A DNA stretch of 64,000 nt from Chitinophaga arvensicola (GTDB taxonomy: Bacteria; Bacteroidota; Bacteroidia; Chitinophagales; Chitinophagaceae), in assembly GCF_900110835.1 (NCBI RefSeq), contig NZ_FOJG01000001.1:682001-746000 (forward strand), written 5' to 3'. The notes below the pieces were generated by a model, which saw only the letters and a program-made list of their open reading frames with translations, did not search any database and was not told the origin of the DNA. Within the stretch, counting starts at the first letter, position 1, and every line of letters starts with the position of its first letter. This document shows, piece after piece, positions 18,132 through 27,157 of the stretch. The translations under genes were made by a program, and so were the position numbers.

Positions 18132-18407
18132 TCAGGGCGCGCTCATTTTTTTGCGCCACATACGCCATACAAAATAAAGATACGCTACCAGGGTAATGCC
18201 GAACCAGGCGTAGAAAAAGATCATTCTGCCGGGGGTTGATTCCTCCGGCACGGCAAATCCCAGGTATAACCCCAGGAATACATTGAGCATCATCCAGAAA
18301 AAACCAATGAAGATGGTACGCATGATTTTTATGAGAAAGTGAAACAACTCATAATCCATCTTATTGGGATCTTCTACTGGTTTTTCGGGTTCTTCTTCCA
18401 TAATCAT
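18132..18407 (-). CDS. Two-helix membrane protein of unknown function
   Basis: This 91-residue protein has an acidic N terminus (EEEPEKPVEDPNK), two membrane helices (about 28-52 and 62-83) and a basic tail (RMWRKK). It is probably cotranscribed with the GH25 gene, which ends 11 bp upstream on the same strand. The family was not recognised. A second ATG six bases downstream (18401) is equally possible as the start. Confidence 0.6.
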   Translation of the reverse strand: MIMEEEPEKPVEDPNKMDYELFHFLIKIMRTIFIGFFWMMLNVFLGLYLGFAVPEESTPGRMIFFYAWFGITLVAYLYFVWRMWRKKMSAP

Positions 18408-18418
18408 TTATAACAATG

Positions 18419-19159
18419 CTAAGGTATGCACAGTTTTGCAAGTGCCGTACTATCTCCCCTAAATACATTAAAATCTACGGTGGTGCTGATGCCGTTTACC
18501 CGGCCAATATCGCTATGCTGCCAGAACAACCAGGCCCGGTCGGAACGGGGCCGTTCTTTCTGGTAATAGTGTGCAATCCATAACGGATAACGGTCAAATT
18601 CACTGCCAAGATAGGTTTCGTAAAAGTGAATATTAGTGTAGATGATGGGTTTTACCTTGTACACCTTCTCCATTTCTTCCAGCCAGATCCTGGCGGTACT
18701 GCGGATCACGGCGGCCGGTTGGTTGTTACTCGTTTCAATATCCAGCACCGGCGGCAGATCCCCGGATTGAAGGTCTGCCACATTATGAAAGTTGATGGCC
18801 TGTTTCAATGGATCGCGGGTGGCATAAAAGAAGTGATAGGCCCCACGGATCAAACCGGCTTTGCCTGCCCGGTCCCAGTTCTGTTTAAAAGCCGCATCCT
18901 GACGGGTAATACCTTCGGTAGCCTTTATAAAGGCGAAGGATATACGAATTTTGTCTACCTGCATCTGCTTTACTGCCGGCCAGTTGATCTCTTTCTGAAA
19001 CTTTGACACGTCTATTCCATGGATCTTGTAATTTACAGGCATGTCAATCCCGAACTCTTCATACCGGACAAATTTGATTTTTGTTTCCCGCTGACGCCAC
19101 CATAAATAAGCCGCCACGGCTAGTATTACTAATAATAATCTGATCCAGATGCTTTTCAC
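18419..19159 (-). CDS. Glycoside hydrolase family 25 (lysozyme-type muramidase)
   Basis: This 246-residue protein has an N-terminal membrane anchor (about 5-20, LLLVILAVAAYLWW) and a GH25 barrel. The catalytic acidic residues are visible in HGIDVSKFQ, PVLDIETSN and, on the opposite side, FIKATEG; YHFFYATRDP is also typical. GH25 enzymes cut the N-acetylmuramic acid to N-acetylglucosamine bond of peptidoglycan. The start is a GTG at 19159; no better in-frame ATG precedes the helix. A self-wall remodelling role is inferred. Confidence 0.88.
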   Translation of the reverse strand: MKSIWIRLLLVILAVAAYLWWRQRETKIKFVRYEEFGIDMPVNYKIHGIDVSKFQKEINWPAVKQMQVDKIRISFAFIKATEGITRQDAAFKQNWDRAGKAGLIRGAYHFFYATRDPLKQAINFHNVADLQSGDLPPVLDIETSNNQPAAVIRSTARIWLEEMEKVYKVKPIIYTNIHFYETYLGSEFDRYPLWIAHYYQKERPRSDRAWLFWQHSDIGRVNGISTTVDFNVFRGDSTALAKLCIP

Positions 19160-19290
19160 TTTGCTTCAGTTAGTTGCAGGGTAATTTGGGTACGGGTGCT
19201 GTTTAAAATACTGACAGCCCAATTTTTACAGCAAGTATAGGCTATAATTTGTTTAAAGAAGCTACTTTTACATAGGTCAAGTGATTTTTT

Positions 19291-20316
19291 ATGCCCGATT
19301 TTAACCTGAAGGATACCCTTAATTTGTTTTCCAAATTCACGCTGCGCCGGGGTTTAAACGCCGGCAAAGTACTTGGAAGCTATTTTATGAGCAAATGGAC
19401 CGGCAAGCCCGTACAATGGGGCTATCCTATTTCCATCTCTTTTGAGCCTACTACCTCCTGCAACCTGCGTTGCCCGGAATGTCCGAGCGGGCTGAGAGCC
19501 TTTACCCGCCCTACCGGGATGCTGGAACAGGATTTCTTCAGGAAAACAATCGACGAAATATCCAAAGAACTGCTTTACCTGATCTTTTATTTTCAGGGAG
19601 AACCTTATCTCAACACCGGCTTCCTCGACATGGTAAAATATGCCGCTGCCAAAGGTATTTACACTGCCACCTCTACCAATGCCCACTACCTCACTGATGC
19701 GAACGCCAAAAAGACCGTGGAAAGTGGACTCGACAGGTTGATCATCTCTATTGACGGTACTACCCAGGACGTATATACGCAGTATCGCGTAGGCGGTCAC
19801 CTGGATAAAGTAATACAAGGGGCAAAAAATATCGTGAAATGGAAAAAAGAACTGAATTCGTCCAAGCCTTTTGTGTTCTTCCAGTTCCTCGTGGTGAAGC
19901 CCAACGAGCACCAGATAGAAGATATTAAAAGACTGGCCAAAGAAATCGGTGTAGACCAGGTGCGCTTCAAAACGGCCCAGGTATACGACTATGAAGAAGG
20001 CAACCGCTTAATTCCTACCATCGATAAATTCTCCCGTTACCACCGCAACGAAGACGGTACCTACGCGATTAAAAACAAGCTGGGTAACCACTGCTGGCGC
20101 CTTTGGCACTCCCCGGTAGTTACCTGGGACGGCCTCGTGGTGCCCTGCTGCTTCGATAAAGATGCCCAGCACCGCCTGGGTGATCTGAAAAAAGAATCGT
20201 TCAAAGCGCTCTGGCACAATAAAGAGTATATCCGTTTCCGTAGCCAGATCCTCGAAACACGCAAAAACATTGACATCTGCGCCAATTGCAGCGAAGGCAC
20301 CAAGGTATGGGGATAA
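19291..20316 (+). CDS. Radical SAM / SPASM domain protein
   Basis: This 341-residue enzyme binds the SAM-linked [4Fe-4S] cluster through C57, C61 and C64 (TSCNLRCPEC). The barrel continues with FYFQGEPYLN and TSTNAHYL. A C-terminal SPASM domain holds further cysteines in NHCWRLWHSP, LVVPCCFDKD and IDICANCSEG for auxiliary clusters. The family modifies peptides, cofactors or other substrates; none can be named here, as no precursor peptide is evident next to it. It appears monocistronic. Confidence 0.85.
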   Translation: MPDFNLKDTLNLFSKFTLRRGLNAGKVLGSYFMSKWTGKPVQWGYPISISFEPTTSCNLRCPECPSGLRAFTRPTGMLEQDFFRKTIDEISKELLYLIFYFQGEPYLNTGFLDMVKYAAAKGIYTATSTNAHYLTDANAKKTVESGLDRLIISIDGTTQDVYTQYRVGGHLDKVIQGAKNIVKWKKELNSSKPFVFFQFLVVKPNEHQIEDIKRLAKEIGVDQVRFKTAQVYDYEEGNRLIPTIDKFSRYHRNEDGTYAIKNKLGNHCWRLWHSPVVTWDGLVVPCCFDKDAQHRLGDLKKESFKALWHNKEYIRFRSQILETRKNIDICANCSEGTKVWG

Positions 20317-20390
20317 TATCTCTATGCTTCCCGCTGTAAAAGCCTAATGGCTCTTCAACAACTTTTTTCTGATTGACACTCAATCTATTA

Positions 20391-20444
20391 ACTACGTTTG
20401 TAGTCATTATACTACAAAAATAGTTTTTAAACTACAAAAATAGT
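20391..20444 (+). promoter_or_regulatory. Three BlaI-type operators at 20-bp spacing
   Basis: The palindrome ACTA-N6-TAGT occurs three times: 20391-20404 (ACTACGTTTGTAGT), 20411-20424 and 20431-20444 (both ACTACAAAAATAGT). Starts are exactly 20 bp apart, two helical turns, so all face the same side of the DNA. They lie directly before the blaI-like gene, so the BlaI protein probably represses its own operon here. Confidence 0.8.
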
Positions 20445-20458
20445 TATAGATTAGTGTT

Positions 20459-20821
20459 ATGAAAAAGCTATCCCGCAAAGAAGAAGAGTTAATGCAGGTA
20501 ATATGGGACCTCGACAAGGCCTTTGTAAAAGACGCCATTGAACAATACCCGGAGCCCAAACCTCATTACAACACCATTGCCACGCTTATGAAGCGGCTGG
20601 AAGAAAAAGGGTATCTCGCCCATCATGAATATGGTGGCTCCTACGAGTATTACCCGGTTATAGCTAAAGAAAGCTATAAGGACACCTTTATGAAAAAAGT
20701 ACTTCACACTTTTTTTGATAATTCCTATCTCAATATGCTGGCCTATTTCGCGAAAGAAGAGAAGATCAGCCCGGATGAAATGAAGGCCCTCGTAAAGATG
20801 ATTGAAAAAGATAAAAAGTAA
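20459..20821 (+). CDS. BlaI/MecI/CopY-family transcriptional repressor
   Basis: This 120-residue protein has a winged helix with KEEELMQVIWDLDKAFVKDA at its start and YNTIATLMKRLEEKGYLAH, the conserved BlaI recognition region. The C-terminal part (after about 80) is the dimerisation and cleavage region. BlaI proteins repress genes until a membrane protease of the BlaR1 type triggers their cleavage. The M56 gene lies 5 bp downstream, and three matching operators lie upstream. The inducer need not be a beta-lactam: no beta-lactamase gene is nearby. Confidence 0.92.
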   Translation: MKKLSRKEEELMQVIWDLDKAFVKDAIEQYPEPKPHYNTIATLMKRLEEKGYLAHHEYGGSYEYYPVIAKESYKDTFMKKVLHTFFDNSYLNMLAYFAKEEKISPDEMKALVKMIEKDKK

Positions 20822-20826
20822 CGTGT

Positions 20827-22473
20827 ATGCCTACTCTGTTTATATATCTCCTGCAAACATCAGGGGTGATGACGATTTTCTATCTCGGATACATCACCTG
20901 CTTCAAAAAAGAAACTTTTTACAGCTATAATCGCATACTGCTATTAAGTGCTTTTATATTTTCGGCGGTGCTTCCACTACTACCACTACCGGCCTTCCAT
21001 TGGTCGGAAAAGGCGCCGGAAGCTGGTACACCGGTAAATGTTTACTTTGCTGACAACGCAAACCCGCAAACGCCGGTACTTGTAGCCACGCCTGAGACTC
21101 ACTGGTGGGAGCCCCTTACACAAAACGCCGTCGCTATTTTATCTGTCGTTTATATAGCCGTAGCTGTTATACTAATAGTTATGCATTTGCTGCAATTGTG
21201 GAACATCAGACGCCTGGCAAAATCGGGAGATGCTTATGTACACAACAACATCCGGTATGTAAAACTCAATGGTCTAACGGCGCCATTTTCCTTTCTGCGC
21301 ACCATCTTTTTTGACCCTAACGCCCACGAACAAACGGAGTTGCAACATATTCTCAAACATGAAGAGGCGCATGTGCTGCAATACCATTCTGCAGATATGC
21401 TTTTATCCTCGCTCTACTGCTGCCTTTGCTGGATCAATCCTTTCGCCTGGTGCTGTAAAAGAGCGCTGCAGCTGAACCTGGAGTTTCTGGCAGATGAGGC
21501 TGTGATAAAAAACACTGATGCACCAGACGAATACCAGTACAGCCTCCTGAAAATTGGTCTTGGCGGAAACCGGATGGCAGTAGTGAATCATTTCAGTAAA
21601 TCTTTCATTAAAAACAGAATACTTATGATGAACAAAACCCAATCTCCCCCACTCCGTACCTGGCGGTACCTTTTATTATTACCTGTACTAACGCTCACAG
21701 CTGGTCTGTTATCGGCTACCCAGCCAGAAGTGAACGATAGCAGTGGTAATAAGTATATTTCTGTTGAAAACGGGATGCTTTACGGTGTTATTACACCGGC
21801 TACGTCTGATAAAGATCTGGAAGAAATAAAAAGCATCCTGAAGGAAAGCAATTCAACGTTGATGATCCCTGTCCTGAAACGTAAGGCCGACGGGAATATT
21901 GACCGCATCCAGTTTGAAATAAAGAATCCAAACAGCGGTATGTCTGTCAGCTATGTTGACCACCCAATGGAAACTTTCTTTTTTTATTCCGGGAGTAAAG
22001 AGAGAGGTATTGGCCCTATTCCGCTTGGGACTTTTCCACAAAGCCTGATTGATGTAGCCATTAAGGAGAGCAATGGCAGGGTTAAAGGAGTTACAACAGA
22101 TTCTACTTATGCGAACCGCTTTCCTGGTGGAAAAAGTGCCTATGCACGCGAACTATCTAAAACCATACGTTATCCACGGGTTTGCCAGGAAGAGAATATT
22201 GCCGGGAATGTGATGATTCAGTATAAGATCCTCCCTGATGGTACTATTTCAAATGTAGAAGTACTAAGAGCCCCCCACAGAGCACTGGGAGCAGAAGTAA
22301 AGCGCGCTATTGAAGCACTGCCGGCCTTCAGACCAGATCCTTCCGGGAAAACGGAAATGGTTACCACCAATGTCGCATATATGCTGGAAAAGGCCAATGG
22401 AGAACGAATCCAGGAGGAGGCATTACCACCGTCAAAACAAGACATAGTAGTAATTGGGTACGCCAGCAAATAA
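20827..22473 (+). CDS. M56-family BlaR1-like sensor peptidase with C-terminal TonB domain
   Basis: This 548-residue inner-membrane protein has four helices in its N-terminal half (about 8-25, 36-52, 96-118, then 280-300) and the zinc protease motif HEEAH at 178-182 in a cytosolic loop, followed by FLADEAVIKN. The periplasmic part lacks a penicillin-binding sensor and instead ends in a TonB-type domain (about 440-520, GNVMIQYKILPDGTISNVEV). It probably cleaves the neighbouring BlaI when a signal is sensed. Such M56-TonB fusions are common in Bacteroidota; their signals are largely unknown. Confidence 0.88.
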   Translation: MPTLFIYLLQTSGVMTIFYLGYITCFKKETFYSYNRILLLSAFIFSAVLPLLPLPAFHWSEKAPEAGTPVNVYFADNANPQTPVLVATPETHWWEPLTQNAVAILSVVYIAVAVILIVMHLLQLWNIRRLAKSGDAYVHNNIRYVKLNGLTAPFSFLRTIFFDPNAHEQTELQHILKHEEAHVLQYHSADMLLSSLYCCLCWINPFAWCCKRALQLNLEFLADEAVIKNTDAPDEYQYSLLKIGLGGNRMAVVNHFSKSFIKNRILMMNKTQSPPLRTWRYLLLLPVLTLTAGLLSATQPEVNDSSGNKYISVENGMLYGVITPATSDKDLEEIKSILKESNSTLMIPVLKRKADGNIDRIQFEIKNPNSGMSVSYVDHPMETFFFYSGSKERGIGPIPLGTFPQSLIDVAIKESNGRVKGVTTDSTYANRFPGGKSAYARELSKTIRYPRVCQEENIAGNVMIQYKILPDGTISNVEVLRAPHRALGAEVKRAIEALPAFRPDPSGKTEMVTTNVAYMLEKANGERIQEEALPPSKQDIVVIGYASK

Positions 22474-22474
22474 G

Positions 22475-22822
22475 CTATTCAGCAACAGGTTCTTTCTTCT
22501 TCCGCCGGCTTTTGGTGACCTTATTAAAAAGGTTGATACCCAATTGCACACCCACAAACTCTAATGCTGTCATTAATGCCCCGGTAGCAAAATTCTTGAA
22601 TTTACCACTTCCCCAGGCCATCTTAGCCACGTTCATGGCTACGTTCAGGGCACCGCTATGTTTGGCGCTACCGGGGATAACAGCATTCAGGGCCATCTTT
22701 TTATAGTTGTCCTTGAAATAATCTACCCTGTTACCCATTTCATTTTCCAGTTGCCTGGAGCGCATTTTTAAACGCGCAATTTCCAGCTCCAGTGTTTCGA
22801 AACTGTTTATTTTCTTAGGCAT
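22475..22822 (-). CDS. Hypothetical protein with N-terminal coiled coil
   Basis: This 115-residue protein opens with a coiled coil (ETLELEIARLKMRSRQLENE, about 9-28), then a weakly hydrophobic, glycine-containing middle and a basic tail (KSRRKKKEPVAE). No named family was recognised. It follows the holin-X-like and YtxH-like genes on the same strand, and the three probably form one stress-related envelope unit. It is convergent with the M56 gene, 1 bp apart. Confidence 0.65.
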   Translation of the reverse strand: MPKKINSFETLELEIARLKMRSRQLENEMGNRVDYFKDNYKKMALNAVIPGSAKHSGALNVAMNVAKMAWGSGKFKNFATGALMTALEFVGVQLGINLFNKVTKSRRKKKEPVAE

Positions 22823-22842
22823 GTGTAAACATTTATCATGGT

Positions 22843-23313
22843 TTATCCTTTCATGGTGTTTTCCGTGGCTTCTTCATCCGGTACATAACCTGGATCTGCC
22901 GCATGTTCTGCTGCTTCTTTTGCCCGTTGATTATGAATATGATTGGAATGATCGTCGCTATCCGTAATCTCATCCACCAGTTCAGCGATCAGCAATTTGG
23001 CCAGTGGCCGCTGTATCAACTGCTTGCGGAATAACAGGATCACAAGAAATAACAACACAAATAAACCTGCAGCACAACTGAATCCAATAGTAAAACTACC
23101 GGTCATTTCGCCAACCCAGAAGCCGACTACCATACCCAGGAATACAATCACGAAAAAAAACAGCAGGAAAGCCATCGTTATGGAAAAAAACAATCCCAAC
23201 GCTTTCGATAGTTTTCCTGCTGCCTGGAGCTTAATCAGGTCCAGTCTGGTTTCCAGGTATTCCCTGGCTACTTTTCCCGTTTGGTTAAAGTAGTTGCTGA
23301 AATTATCTTCCAT
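22843..23313 (-). CDS. Holin-X-like (putative phage-holin 3_6 family) membrane protein
   Basis: This protein of about 156 residues starts with an amphipathic segment (NYFNQTGKVAREYLETRLDL), then two membrane helices (about 45-72 and 76-100) and an acidic, probably cytosolic tail. This is the layout of the actinobacterial holin-X/DUF1469 family, often found next to YtxH proteins. The ATG at 23313 is preferred to the one at 23331 because the extra residues are not family-like. The family name does not imply a prophage. Confidence 0.75.
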   Translation of the reverse strand: MEDNFSNYFNQTGKVAREYLETRLDLIKLQAAGKLSKALGLFFSITMAFLLFFFVIVFLGMVVGFWVGEMTGSFTIGFSCAAGLFVLLFLVILLFRKQLIQRPLAKLLIAELVDEITDSDDHSNHIHNQRAKEAAEHAADPGYVPDEEATENTMKG

Positions 23314-23337
23314 GCAAATCAATTTATTCAAATGGGG

Positions 23338-23532
23338 TTATGCCAACTCATTCTCTAACTCATCCTGAAATTGATCTTTTTTCTTTCTCCATTTTTCTTT
23401 CAGCTTTTCTGATTGGTCTCTGAACTTTTCTACCAGTTCATCTTTTTTATCAGAGTTCAGGAAGTAACCTACTGCAACACCAACGGCAGCACCAACGATA
23501 AATGAAACCACGGCTTTGGAACTTGTACTCAT
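23338..23532 (-). CDS. YtxH-domain protein
   Basis: This 64-residue protein has one glycine-rich membrane helix (VVSFIVGAAVGVAVGYFLN) and a strongly charged coiled-coil tail (DELVEKFRDQSEKLKEKWRK), the usual YtxH layout. The ATG at 23532 gives MSTSSKAVVSF. Members are induced by general stress in Firmicutes; here it is the first gene of a three-gene unit with the holin-X-like protein. Confidence 0.75.
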   Translation of the reverse strand: MSTSSKAVVSFIVGAAVGVAVGYFLNSDKKDELVEKFRDQSEKLKEKWRKKKDQFQDELENELA

Positions 23533-23719
23533 AACTAAGGTTTTTAAGATGTTATAAATTAGGTTTTCTTTTTTGGTACCAGAGGTGCAACAAACATTAT
23601 TCCATAAATGGAAATCCTCTGCAAAATTAAGAACAAGCACTGCGCAATTTTGTTTAGGACTTATTTAAAGCATCGGTCTGTTTTTTGACATACCAGTTAA
23701 TTACACGATATTATGTACT

Positions 23720-24790
23720 ATGAGCTATCTTGATAATGACCGCCTCAAACAAATTGGCTTTTTACTCCTGATCCTGTTCCTGGCCATCCTCCTTTTTATG
23801 GAGATGTTTACCTTTTTCCCGGGATTTCTGGGCGCTGTTACCCTGTATGTCATCAGCCGGAAATGGATGTTCAATCTGGTAGAAAAACGCCACTGGAAGA
23901 AATCACTCACAGCAGCCCTGCTGATGGTACTCTCCTTCCTGGTGATCCTGCTGCCAATAGGCATGTTGATCAACATGCTGGCCGCTAAAGCCGCCTATGC
24001 TGCCAATCATTCCACAGAACTTATTAATAGTCTCAAACAAACCAATGCACGGCTGGAAGAAAGCCTCGGATTCGGCTTGTTGACTACAGAACGTTTACAA
24101 AAAATACAGGAAAATATCACCGCATTTCTGCCCGGCTTCCTCGGAGCTACCTTTAATACCCTCACGGCTATTGCCCTGATGTATTTTATGCTCTACTTTA
24201 TGCTGGTAAACGGCAGGAAAATGGAGGAAAACCTATATGAATACATCCCGCTGAAAGATAAAAATGTGGAAAGACTGGGTAAAGAGTTCAACACTTTGGT
24301 AATTGCTAATGCTGTGGGTATCCCCCTTATTGCGGTAGTGCAGGGTGTCGTTTCTTTAATCGGGTACTTAATTTTTGGAATTCCCCAACCCTTTTTCTGG
24401 TTTGTTATCACCTGTTTTACTGCCATGCTGCCGGTAATTGGTGCTGCCGCAGTTTATGTGCCCCTTGGTGTATATCTTCTGGCGGCCGGTAACACCTGGC
24501 AAGGTATAGCGGTGCTGGTTTACGGATTTGGCGTAGTAGGAACTTCCGATAACATTGCCCGTATGTTGCTGGCAAAGCGGATTGCAGACGTACATCCATT
24601 GATCACCATCTTTGGTGTCATCATCGGTGTAAGCCTCTTTGGCTTCATCGGCCTGATCTTCGGCCCCCTGCTCATTTCCATGTTTATCCTCTTACTGGAG
24701 ATTTACGGGAATGAATTTGTTGTAAAAAGAAGGGATCGCCACCAGCGGACAGCTACCAGCAATGCAGAATCGCCATCAGATGGTAAATGA
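23720..24790 (+). CDS. AI-2E family transporter
   Basis: This 356-residue protein has about eight membrane helices and the family's C-terminal signature region (IFGVIIGVSLFGFIGLIFGPLLISM). The family was named from autoinducer-2 export, but many members carry other solutes or sodium/protons. It stops directly against the convergent nadD gene, whose stop codon is next to its own. Confidence 0.85.
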   Translation: MSYLDNDRLKQIGFLLLILFLAILLFMEMFTFFPGFLGAVTLYVISRKWMFNLVEKRHWKKSLTAALLMVLSFLVILLPIGMLINMLAAKAAYAANHSTELINSLKQTNARLEESLGFGLLTTERLQKIQENITAFLPGFLGATFNTLTAIALMYFMLYFMLVNGRKMEENLYEYIPLKDKNVERLGKEFNTLVIANAVGIPLIAVVQGVVSLIGYLIFGIPQPFFWFVITCFTAMLPVIGAAAVYVPLGVYLLAAGNTWQGIAVLVYGFGVVGTSDNIARMLLAKRIADVHPLITIFGVIIGVSLFGFIGLIFGPLLISMFILLLEIYGNEFVVKRRDRHQRTATSNAESPSDGK

Positions 24791-25360
24791 TCAGCGGTAG
24801 TAATTATTTTCTGAGATATAACTAATCACATTATCAGGCACCATAAAACGTACAGATTTTCCTTCTTTTATCCACTTACGGATATCTGTTGCGGAGATGT
24901 CCAACATGGGCGCTTCCAGTATTTCAATTTCGGCGCCGAACGTATCCGTTATGTCATGTCCCGGCCGGCGATAAACATAAATGGGATAATTCTTTACGAT
25001 CTGTTCAAAATTTTTCCAGCGGGGTAAATTCTGAAAGCTATCGCTTCCCATGATGATCGCAAATTCCTGTGTAGGAAACTTTTCCTGCAGATAAGTAAGG
25101 GTATCTACCGTATAGGAAGGTCTGGGCAAAGAAAATTCAATATTGCTGGCGCGTAGCCGCACTTCATCCTTGATGGCCAGTTCCACCAGGTGGAAGCGGT
25201 CGTGCTCATTCAGCAGAGCAGACTGGGGTTTCAGCGGATTATGCGGCGAAACCACCAGCCATACTTTATCAAGATCAGTATTGTACGCTACGTAATTGGC
25301 AATGATCAGATGCCCCGTGTGTATAGGATTAAAAGACCCAAAATACAAGCCTATTCTCAT
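24791..25360 (-). CDS. nadD: Nicotinate-nucleotide adenylyltransferase
   Basis: This 189-residue enzyme transfers AMP to nicotinate mononucleotide in NAD synthesis. The nucleotidyltransferase signature GLYFGSFNPIHTGHLI lies at the very start and the second motif (ISATDIRKWI) near residue 165. The ATG at 25360 is right because everything upstream in frame is unlike NadD. It stands 82 bp after the paa block on the same strand and may or may not be cotranscribed. Confidence 0.93.
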   Translation of the reverse strand: MRIGLYFGSFNPIHTGHLIIANYVAYNTDLDKVWLVVSPHNPLKPQSALLNEHDRFHLVELAIKDEVRLRASNIEFSLPRPSYTVDTLTYLQEKFPTQEFAIIMGSDSFQNLPRWKNFEQIVKNYPIYVYRRPGHDITDTFGAEIEILEAPMLDISATDIRKWIKEGKSVRFMVPDNVISYISENNYYR

Positions 25361-25442
25361 GTTTTCATCGTATAAATTGCCAATGGCGACTTCAATAATG
25401 CGTGCAAAATAGGTATTTATAGCGGGAACATAGAAATAAGGC

Positions 25443-25937
25443 TTATTCCAATGGTTTGAACTGCTCAAACACCTGACCACATGCCTTACAAAAATGGATC
25501 GCACGGCAAAGCGTGGAGCCAAACGGGGAACGTAAATACGTTTGCTCACTTCCGCAATGCGGGCAGGGAACTTCCATCATGATTTCTGTGCTGATCTCTC
25601 CGGTAAGCACCTTTGGTGGAGCTATCCCGAAGTTCTTCAGTTTCTCTTTTGCTGCCGGCGTCATCCGGTTGCTTTGCCAATGCACCTGTTTATCCACCTC
25701 AACGCTCACGGCTACACCGAGTTCACTTTCCAGCGTCGTTTTAATCTGTTGCTGAATATACCCGACTGCCGGACACGCCGCAAACGTAGGAATCATCTTG
25801 ATATGCACACCAGTTTCCTCCAGCTCTACCCCGGTGATCATACCGAGGTCCACTACACTCAACACCGGAATTTCCGGGTCCATCACATGTTCCAGGGATG
25901 CATATACAGTGGCGATATTTATTGTTTGAGTAGACAT
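25443..25937 (-). CDS. paaD: Phenylacetate-CoA epoxidase assembly protein PaaD
   Basis: This protein of about 164 residues has a MIP18/DUF59 Fe-S assembly domain (about 5-95, with VMDPEIPVLSVVDLGMI and AACPAVGYIQQQI) and a C-terminal zinc-ribbon (CPHCGSEQTYL and HFCKACGQVFE). It helps mature the PaaABCE epoxidase. Several ATGs (25946, 25940, 25937) are stacked at the overlap with paaC; the start is not certain by a few codons. Confidence 0.9.
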   Translation of the reverse strand: MSTQTINIATVYASLEHVMDPEIPVLSVVDLGMITGVELEETGVHIKMIPTFAACPAVGYIQQQIKTTLESELGVAVSVEVDKQVHWQSNRMTPAAKEKLKNFGIAPPKVLTGEISTEIMMEVPCPHCGSEQTYLRSPFGSTLCRAIHFCKACGQVFEQFKPLE

Positions 25938-25939
25938 CA

Positions 25940-26704
25940 TCACCATCTGGCCTCCGTATCCAGGTTAAATACTTCACTCATTTCTTTTAGCAGCGGCTGC
26001 AAATACGGCGTATGAATCCCCTGACGGCCACCATATACAGGCACAATAGCACCGGCTTCGGGTAGGTTCAGGGAAGCTTTTACCAGTACCGGGTAAATCC
26101 GGTCCAGCCAACGATGATACAAGGCTGTTTCACCGGGATATACCTTCTCTGCTATCAATGCGTCTTCATATACCGGCGAAGGTTCGAAAAGGCCTGCCGC
26201 CAGTGCAATGGTATCGTTCAGTGCCTGCTGCATACGACTATAGCTTTCTTCTCCGGCCCGGCTCAGTTGCATAATCCAGGCGTTGGCATGCAGCGTATGA
26301 TATTTCAACTCTCCCTTCACCTTGTTGCTGAGTAGTCGTAACGGCTCAAAACTGCTATCCTGCAAGCTTTCATAACGGATGGTTTCTGCCTGGTCAAACA
26401 AAAAATGCCGCATCAGACTGAAATCATATTCTCCGTTGGGCATTTCTACCAAATGCGAGGATTTAAAATCTTTTTCCGGACGCAAAAATGCGAAGGAATC
26501 GGGATCTGCGCCGCCCAGGTCTTCATGAAGCATCCGGTACAATGCCCACGCATGCCCTATTTTGTCCTGTGCCATGGAAGAAAAAGCGATGTCTTCTTCC
26601 ATCACAGGTCCTAATCCTGTCCACTCCGAATTACGATGGCCCTGAATCAGCTCATCGTCCGCCATTTTTATGATCAGATCCGTTAGTGCTGCGTTGTTCA
26701 TCAT
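25940..26704 (-). CDS. paaC: 1,2-phenylacetyl-CoA epoxidase structural subunit PaaC
   Basis: This 254-residue ferritin-like protein supports PaaA in the epoxidase core. It has the family's MADDELIQGHRNSEWTG start and EEDIAFSSMAQDKIGHAWAL helix; the carboxylate set is incomplete, as expected for the non-catalytic subunit. It overlaps paaB at its start and paaD at its end, so it is translationally coupled in the order paaA-B-C-D. Confidence 0.93.
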   Translation of the reverse strand: MMNNAALTDLIIKMADDELIQGHRNSEWTGLGPVMEEDIAFSSMAQDKIGHAWALYRMLHEDLGGADPDSFAFLRPEKDFKSSHLVEMPNGEYDFSLMRHFLFDQAETIRYESLQDSSFEPLRLLSNKVKGELKYHTLHANAWIMQLSRAGEESYSRMQQALNDTIALAAGLFEPSPVYEDALIAEKVYPGETALYHRWLDRIYPVLVKASLNLPEAGAIVPVYGGRQGIHTPYLQPLLKEMSEVFNLDTEARW

Positions 26705-27069
26705 TTGGATTGTTTGAATTTATTGATCTTCTCCATCACTTTGAAACCACTGGCATCGCGGTAAGTTTTTTCCAGGTTGTTGGCAAACATATCTTCATCT
26801 TCCACATCAAAAGCCAGTATATCTGCACTTTTCACCACCCAGAGATTAACGCATCTTTTGCGACGGGCAAATTGCTCCTTTGCAAATACCAGCGCCAGTT
26901 GAGGATCAGGGGCATGTACGCATCCCACATGCTCATGATGGGCACCTCTTTTTTCCTGGTGAAATACCTCGTATATATTCCAGTTCTCCCCTTCTTCCAC
27001 TTTCACTACTTCTCCCGCATCACCCAGTTTAAGTCTGTTTACGCGGGGATCTAAAGAATCGTTAGACAT
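26701..27069 (-). CDS. paaB: 1,2-phenylacetyl-CoA epoxidase subunit PaaB
   Basis: This 122-residue small subunit bridges the epoxidase complex. Typical segments are WNIYEVFHQEKRGAHHEHVG and LVFAKEQFARR. It follows paaA by 88 bp and overlaps paaC by 4 bp. Confidence 0.92.
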   Translation of the reverse strand: MSNDSLDPRVNRLKLGDAGEVVKVEEGENWNIYEVFHQEKRGAHHEHVGCVHAPDPQLALVFAKEQFARRKRCVNLWVVKSADILAFDVEDEDMFANNLEKTYRDASGFKVMEKINKFKQSK

Positions 27070-27157
27070 GAATTATTAAATGATTTTAATAGTAAAATTG
27101 TTAATGAGCCTCCATGGCCATATTGCCGGAATATCATATCCTGCTTACCCACATTTC

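Noticed and set aside
20827..22473. Beta-lactam resistance sensor (BlaR1/MecR1)
   Set aside because: The periplasmic penicillin-binding domain is missing and is replaced by a TonB-type domain.
22843..23313. Holin-like names (also at 4111-4461) as evidence of a prophage
   Set aside because: No lysin, capsid, tail or integrase genes are near; these families are ordinary chromosomal membrane proteins in Bacteroidota.
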